From Rugalucina vietnamica (Eukaryota; Mollusca; Bivalvia; Lucinida; Lucinidae): a stretch of 64,000 nucleotides of DNA. The position numbers and the translations under genes were made by a program. The notes below the pieces were generated by a model that saw only the letters and a program-made list of their open reading frames with translations, had not been told where the DNA came from and searched no databases. Position 1 is the stretch's first letter. Each line of letters opens with the position of its first letter. Below are positions 24,022-33,000 of the stretch, piece by piece. The stretch covers positions 12,687,548 to 12,751,547 of the forward strand of contig OZ024884.1 in NCBI GenBank assembly GCA_964017185.1, written 5' to 3'.

Positions 24022-27000
24022 ATTGTACACGTATTGGAGGAAAGGTATATAACAATGACGATATAACATTCTTTTCCAAGTGCATTAACGTTTGCCAAGC
24101 CCTCGGGCAATAATGTGTTGCAGCCCTCACCGCTACGCGGTTCGGGCTGCAACACATTATTGCCCTTGGGTTTGGCAAACGTTAATGCACGGAAAAGAAT
24201 GTTTTATCCTCTTATTATGTAACTGATACTAACAAAACTGTTGAAAACTACCGTTCCTCAGAATTTTGGAAGTGATAAAAACAGAACGTTTAGTTCCTTG
24301 TTAGACAATAAGTAAATATAAGTAGATCCTTAAGATAGGAAAGTTGATAACGGAGTAAGGAAACCACACCTAAGAACCTGGTATAAACTGTCAGAATGTT
24401 TTGATGCCTTTGACTGTTTTCATACACAGCGAATCATAAATGTAAAAGATGGTTGTGCAACTCTTTGTTTCTTCCTTTAAACACTTACATAAATATGGTA
24501 GAGCAGTTACACATAAAATGAGCAGCGACGTGAGAAAACCGGTCTTCGGGGTTTCCCACCAGGTCTGACACAAGCCGGCCTGTACAGTCACAGAAGCAGG
24601 CTAGAAGCTTGAAATTTTGGGTTTAAGAAGCAGAGAAATTGTACTATCCGTGTAGAGAAAACAAAGGCGCTGATCAGCTTTGCAGTTATTGCAAAGCTGA
24701 TCTGCCCCTTTGTTTGCGCATAGGCAAAAATCCGGTTTGAATGTATTTGTGTAAAAAAAAAAAACAGATTTTAACCCTCCATACCAGAATTGGTGTAGAT
24801 TTACTTTGTATTATATATGTGAAACAAAAGGTTTGCCACATATGTTCAATAAATATTGGCTGTGCCATAATATCATAGATTTTTGTAATAACTTAAGACT
24901 GTGAATCAGAAATACTATGAAATTTTATCACATGTTCATACATGTGTCATACATTTTGTGCAATAATGGATGAAATTGTCTATGACAAACCAAATTTTAT
25001 ATGAGCCGCATCATGAGAAAACCAACATTTTGCAAATGCAAAAACAGAGGCGCAGATTAGCTTCACAGTAACTGCGAAGCTGATCAGTGCCTTTGGGTTC
25101 ACTACATGGATAGTACCATTCCTCTTCTTCAGAGATCTAAAATTTCAAGCCTCTAGCCATCTTCTGTGCTTGTACAGCTAGGTTTGTGTTAGACCTGTTC
25201 TGAAACCACATTGTTTTTTTTTTTCATCTGACACAATACATGTACATTGTATCAATACACGAAAGTAGTAAAAAGTAATATCACATTGTTGGTTTTCGCA
25301 TAACATGTTTTTTTTATTGTTTTTTTTTTTTTGCTGTTGTTTTTTTTTTCTTCATCTGACACAAACATACATGTACATTGTATCAATACACGAAAGTAGT
25401 ACAAAGTAATATCACATTGTTGGTTTTCGCATAACATGTTTTTTTTATTGTTTTTTTTTTTTTTTGTTTTTTTTTTTTTCTTCATCTGACACAAACATAC
25501 ATGTACATTGTATCAATACACGAAAGTAGTACAAAGTAATATCACATTGTTGGTTTTTGCATGACATGTTTTTATGTGAAAGGGAGATGTCAACACAGCA
25601 TGTCACATTCTGCATATGACTTTTGTATTATATTGGGCATCTGACCGCTTTTTCTACAGAATGATCACAAAATATGTATGATCTAGAAAATTCATCATAC
25701 TCATGAAATTTCATAAACCGCTGATAATAATAAGTTATCATGTGTACATGTGCCTTCAATGTAATGTTTGGCATTTGATGATAATGAATGTTTTTCTGTT
25801 TATACAGCTATAGAGAAAGGAAGCGTTTTTTATTGATGCCCATTGGATGATTTATGTACGCTCATTTCTCAGTTAGACATTAAATATCATACTTCCTCCT
25901 AACTGATTTACTCACGTGTAGTACTTCTTCGTACACTACGAAACATATGAGCCGTCTCGTGGGAAAACCAACAATGTGGTTTCCGAAACAGGTCTGACAC
26001 AAACCAGGCTGTACAGTCACAGAAAAGAGCGAGAAGCTTGAAATTTTGGATTTAAGTAGAAGAGAAATTGTACTATCCGAGTAGCGAAAACAAAGGCGCT
26101 GATCTGATCTGCGAAGCTGATCTGTGCCTCTTTGTTTTCGCCTATGCATATTGTTGGTTTTCCCGTGTGGCGGCTCATATTAACAGAACAGGGAGTTTTG
26201 TCTCTTTAACATACGTATAGCAACACCACTCCTAAGGCCTACGGATGTCATTATACAATGTAACAGAATATTTTGTTCCTTGTCCGCTTACGCACATAAA
26301 CAAACATAATACGTAAATCTTTGAAGTCAAAGTTCAGTGGCAAATTTAGAGGGGTTCAAGTGAGCCAAATTATTTCATTTTCATGGGGAATTCGTAGAAC
26401 ATATGGGTAAAATGAAAAAAAAAAAAAAAAAAAGTGAGCCAAATTATTTCATTTTCATGGGGAATTCGTAGAACATATGGGTAAAAAAAAACACAACAAC
26501 AACAAAAAAAAAAACCTTTAGCAAATTTAAACCCCTCAGCTCAAATCCTGGATCCACACAATCATTAAATTGATACATAATTTACGATTTTACGAAGTGT
26601 AATAAATTTGATGTCATACACATACATGTAGGAAAAGGAACAATTCTATATGGCACATAAACAAAACAATATCAGCCTCATCAATAGAAAACGGGATTAT
26701 TGCCTATGCAAAAACAAAGGCGATTATCAGCTGTGCAGTAACTGCACAGATAATCAGCGCCTTTGTTTTCGCTACACAGATAGTACAATTCCTCCTCTAC
26801 TTACACCAAAAATTTCAAGATTCTAGCTTTCTTTTAAGCGTGTATAGGCCGGATTTAGCCGGACCTGGTCGCAAACTCCGAAGACAGGTTTTCTCGTGTT
26901 GTGGCTGATATAATTTATGATGTCAAGGAGAACACAGCCCAGTCAGTGGCACACAAAGATAAAATAAAACATTTGACTAAATGGACCAAAATAATAACCA

Positions 27001-30000
27001 TAGTCCATCACTCTGTCATACCCAAACTGCAAATTGACAACCGACTTCAGTGGTCAACGTAAAAAAATGTTGAATTATATATTGGTGGTCATTTTGAGTG
27101 TTTCTTGTTATTATTTTTCGCGAGATTGACTAAGGTGAAAGGTATGATAATTTTCTATCAAAGGCATATTATACGAGGATGATCCAATAATGATTGAGAC
27201 TTTTCTTTTGTTTTATAAACCTTATTGACTGGCTCATGATAACTACTTTCATTCACTAGATACACATCTGATCTCTCTTCGGAGCGTGTTTTATCAAATT
27301 TGCTCATCATCTTTAGTTGCTATGGCTATTTAAGAACCACTTGTGCAGTGCCTATGGCCACCATTTGCCCTTTCGAACAAACATAGTCTGTATAAATCTA
27401 GCTATGTCACAAATGTTAAAAATGGTATCATATATTAATTGAGTATTGCCTGTGTTAACATTCATCTCTGAAATAGTTTGCTTTGGTCAATTCGCGTCTT
27501 GCTCTAGTGATCGAGATTTTCCTCTATGAATTCTGGTTTGATAGCATTTTCCAAATTCTATCGTTGCTAGGCAACATAAAACAAATGGGCCAGGTGACCC
27601 TTTTGAAATTCAGTTGCAATATTTATCCCATAGTTGATCAGTTCAAGGTTCAAAACAATTTATTGTGTCATGGAAACTCATGTTATAACATAAGATATTT
27701 CTCATCCCTACCCCCAAAATCATTGATTTTTTTCTTGCATGAAATTTGGGCCATATATCATTTGCGCGAAAATCATACCATGACGTTGTTTGAATTGCGC
27801 GTGAAATCAAGGTATCAAATGCGCGAATGGTCTTTAGGGTAATTAGCCGGTAATCACTCAGGTAACCTATGTTCACACTGGCTTTGGACAGGTACGACCG
27901 TTATGCCTGTCATATTTTAACATGCTTTTATAGGTTTTAGACATTTTTAAAGTGTTTTAACTTGTATTTTATCCAAGAATATTGTTTTAAACATCATGGA
28001 CTTTAAAATTTCTGACACTAATAGAGGAAAGAAAAGCTTGTTACACAATGGTTATAGTTATAGAATTGATGTTGTACTCAAAAGCGGAGAATTCAACGCT
28101 GGCTAACGGAAGAACTGTGGTTGAATCTCGCTATCATAAGTTTTTTGGTCTTGATAGACGAGATACAACCATAACATGTTATACCATAAAATACCTGTAA
28201 AAGCAATTAATTTCTGCGCAATTTAAACGCGCATTTGATAGTCTTTTTTTCGGGCATTCATAAAAAAAAACCTGCGCATTTGATATATCGATTCGCGCAT
28301 TCGTAAAACGCCGGAAATTTGAGCTCATGTCCATGCCAACTGACAAATCCTTTTTCATAAGCATCCTTACCAGCAAAGCTCTGTTGAGCATGAAATAAAT
28401 TAACAACCTTTGGAGCAGGTCTTAAAGCAAAACAGTCAGCGTCTCTCGGTAACAAACACTTTATTACTGGAGATTGCATTCTCACTTACTCCTGCACAAT
28501 CCAAATCTGACCAACTTCCATCACTTAAGGCACAAAAAAAAATTGAAAAACAAATTGGGTAAAACCCAGTACTCACAGCAAAGCAGGCTGTTTCCCCAAT
28601 GACAAACTGTGTATGACTCCATACAGCATTCTCGCTCACTCCTGACTCTATCCAAATCTGACTTACTTCATTACAAACATAGATATTTGAAAAAAAAAAT
28701 GGGTAAAACCCAGTACTTACTGCAAAGCAGGCTGTTTCTCCAGGAATGACAAAACTGTATATGACCCGATACCACATTCTCACTCACTCCTGATTCTATC
28801 CAAATCTAATAAACTTCATCACTTCAGGCACAAAGAAAAAGATGAAAAACAAATTGGATAAAATCCAGTACTTACTGCAAAGCAGGCTGTCTCCCCAGGA
28901 ATGACAAACTGTATATGACCCGATACTGCATTCTCGCTCACTCCTGACTCTATCCATATCTGACCTACTTCATTACATGCCTGTCAAAGGAGAAAACATT
29001 TTAAATTGTGCATCTAAACTTCCTTACATTCTTGTTTACGTCCCAGACAGGAATTTTTCATCCAAGTTGAGACAGAGCCACAGTTTCCTGACACACTATC
29101 CACTAGGTCACCACACTCATTGTATCATTTCTTTATTGAGTTTTACATCCCTCAAGATTATTTCAGCTCATATGAGACAGGCCAATCAGCAGGTAGGGCG
29201 AAAACAGGAGAAGCCCGAGAAAAACCACTTGGCACACCCGCAAGCAGAACTTGGCTTGTCTCACATGTGCCCGGTGTGGGGCTCAAACCCATACCAGACA
29301 CAGCAGTGAGATATCATTTTTTAGTTAAAACCTATTTTTAGGGGAGTGCAGTGACATAGTGGTAGAGTATCAGGTTCTGAATCGAAAGGTCCCATGTTCA
29401 ATCCCCACTGGCAGCGCCGTGTTGTGTCCTTCAGCAAGACATATTGACTTCCCAGAGTACTGGTTAAAACCCAGGAAGTTGGGGCTCTGCCAGTCCCCAC
29501 CTGACTGATAAATTGTTGACTGGGACATTGAACCTTAATACAAACAAACAAAACATATTTTCTCTAAAACATTTTATTGTAATACAGGGGAGGCAATCCA
29601 GAAACAACTTACTGTATTAATTGCCATTCTAGCTTCGAAGTTATCTACACAACTGAGAACAAGGTCAACAGGCGTGTCTTCTTTTAAACCTCCTTTTCTG
29701 CAAAACAAAATCATATGATTTTTTTTAACATATGAGCCATCGCATGAGAAAACCAACCATTTGGGTTTCCGACGAAGTCCTACACAAACCGGCCTGTACA
29801 GTCACGAAGCAGCCTAGAAGCTTGAACTTTTGGATGTAAGTAGAAGAGGAATTGCATTATCCCTGTAGCAAAAACAAAGGTGTTGATCAGTTGTGCAGTT
29901 ACTGCACAGCTGATCTGCGCCTTTGTTTTTGCATATGCAGATTTTTGGTTTTCTGATGTGGGGGCTCACATCATACCTATCTGTTTGCTTTAGACAGTAG

Positions 30001-33000
30001 ATACATATATATCTGTAAAAAGATCAGAATTTATCTATTTTGTGTCTGATTCAGTGGAAAATTAGAAGAAATGTCCTATTGAATGGATCTACAGTACATG
30101 TATTTGAAAATTTAGTTTGTTTCCTGATTTTTTGTGCAAAATTAAAAACATCATTCTAACTGAGGCTTTTCTGGATGTATTGTGGTGTCTTTTGTTGCTG
30201 GATGTCTGGGTTAGAATTGTAAATCTAATTACATCAATCCCTGGAACTTCTATTCTTACTTTGTGACTCATTGCTGGACAATGAAAAATCTTACACGTAA
30301 ACCCCTAATTGCCAATTACCGACTGTTCCATTAAATATTTAAGCCGCTGCATGAGAAAAACAACAATCACCATATGCAAAACCAAAGACACAAATTAACT
30401 GTGCAGTAGCTGCACAGCTGATCAGTGCCTTTGTTTTCGCTACATAGATAGCATATTTCCTCTTCTTAGATCCAAAATTTCAAGCTTTCAACTATTTTCT
30501 GTGAGTGTACAGGCTGGTTTGTGTTGGACCTGGTTGGAAACCTAAATTGTTGGTTTTCTCATATGATGGCTCGTTTCAAAAGAATGGCACAGATCAACAC
30601 TCATGTTAACCCGAGTCTTCTCTGGCTGCAAACCCATAATGGGGCTTGCAATAGCCGCCAGTCAAAACTTATGACACTAATAGAAGGCTATTTTCACGTC
30701 AGAGAGTCCTCTGATTACACTCATGTGAGACTTACGTAATTCTGGAAACAAAGTGGTTGAAGTTGTCCATGCTAGTGATGTTGAAATTGTATGTCTCAAA
30801 CTGGACATCCGGGTTAATATCTCTGAAACATTGCAAACAAGATGAAATATGAGCCGTGCCATGAGAAAAACGGAATTTCACCTATGTGAAAACAAAGGCG
30901 CAGATCAGCTGTGCAGTAATGATCAGCACCTTTCTTTTCGCTACACAGATAGTACCAATCCTTCTTATTAAATCAAAAGTTTCAAGCCTCTTGCCTTTTT
31001 CTGTGACTGTACAGGCTGGTTTGTGTCAGACCGGGTCGGAAACCCCGAGGACCGGTTTTCTCACCTTGCAGCTCAAATAACATGTGACTTAGGAGGGAAA
31101 CCACGACCATGCAAAATTTGGCATGGTTCACATGTGCCATAAGCATGCAACACAAATCATGTGTGGAGAGATCAAGATACATGTAAGCCGCGATGTGAGA
31201 AAACCAGTCTTCGGGGTTTCCGACCAGGTCAAACAAAAACTGGCCTGTGCAGCCAAAGAAGATGGCTAGAAGCTTGAAATTTTGAATTTAAGAAGAAAAG
31301 GCATTGTACTATCTGTGTAGCGAAAACAAACGCGCTGATCAGCTTCGCAGTTACTGTGAAGCTGATCTGCATCTTTGTTTTCGCATAGGCAAAAATATGT
31401 TTTTCTCATGACGCGGCTCATATAACAAAGTCTAAACAAAACCTTAATCTATTACAATCAATATAATTAATGCATAGTATTTTTTGCTTGAAAAAGCTTA
31501 TGGGGAAATAGGTCTTTACAAACAGAGCATACACAAATCAGTCAGCGCAGAGATCAGTCCTACCAGGATGATAATGGCTGCATCCTATTAACTTGATATG
31601 TGATGGCATTATTCCCAAGAAAAAAACAAACACTTTGAACAGATTTTAGAGTGATTCCAACAAATATTGGAGGATTTCCCAAAAACTTATCAAAATGAGC
31701 CACCCAACAAGAAAACCAACAATCTGCATATGCGAAAACAAAGATGCAGATTGGCTGTGCAGTTACTGCACTTTGTTTCCGCTACACGGAAAGTACAATC
31801 CCCCTCCTTCTTAAATTCAAAATGTCAAGCTTCTAGCCTGCTTTTGTGAATGTACAGGCTGGTTTGTGTCAGACCTGGTCAGAAACCAATTTATTTATTT
31901 TTTTTTTTTTTTTTCATGCGAAGGCTCAAATTACAGGATTTTACCTGAGAGTTTTCTCTGCAGCTTCAACTTTACTGAGTCCAGCCTGATGGGGTTGATA
32001 AAACAATCTGTTCATATTGGCTAACTCAACTTTGTCATAGTCAAACAGCAGCAGCTGAAATATAAAATATACAAGGGTTGTTCCAGTAAAGCATAGACTA
32101 TAAGCTTATACAAGGGTTGTTCAAGTTAATCTTAGACTTCAACTTTACTAAGTCCAGATTGGTGGGAATGATAAAACAATCTATTTACGTTTACTAACTC
32201 AACTTTGTCATAGTCAAAAATCAGTCAACTGAAAATATATACCGGGAAGTACATGTAACATCAATCTTAAGGAGAGTTATGGTTAGAGGCAGAGATATTT
32301 CTGCATATTGAGTCTTCGAGAAAAGCTGTTTTCCATCCTGTCCTGGACCCCATTACGAAAACATGTCCGTGTGCGGTATACCCCCTTGAACCCCACTTTT
32401 ATCAGTCAGGGACAAAACCTAAACAAGTTAAAAAAAATAACTGAAACAAGTTATTTTTCATTTTCCCTGCATCAGTCAAAATCTGTGAAGTTTTTCTTAA
32501 TTTAATTGAAATATGCAGGGTTTTACATAATTAAAATGTTAATGGGAGATGCAGCAAGATGAGAGCTTTATACTCACATGGCTGAAAGTTAGTATATACC
32601 ATTAAGATTTTGAAAATTTCAGTTTTTTATGCATTTTTTTGGCATCAGAATGGCAGAATCCCTGATTTTAAAACATCTGTTCCCACCTTACAAGAATTTT
32701 GGCACATGTCTAGACAATATTCCTAGGATGATGTAACTTTAATGTAGCTACTACAAAAGAATTTCTTAGTACGCACAGTCTAAAAAGTAGTACGCAGGTA
32801 CTTCAAAGACAAGTGGGGTAATGATACTAATAACCTATTCAAGTTAATATTGTCATAATTACTAATAAAAGCATAACTTATATAAGTGGTTTTTTGATCT
32901 GAAAAAAATATCCAAGAAAAGTGAACTCTAACATCTTGGAAAGGGAGATCATTTAAAGTGTATTGATAACTTGTTTCAGTTATTTTTTTATAACTTGTTT

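Noticed and set aside
27483..27842. 119-aa plus-strand frame
   Set aside because: Low-complexity composition, no recognisable domain, no conserved flank; probably chance in an intron.
28258..28783. 75-115 aa minus frames with repeated [13 protein letters not shown]
   Set aside because: Chains of decayed UBA5 exon 7 copies read through intron sequence, not a separate gene.
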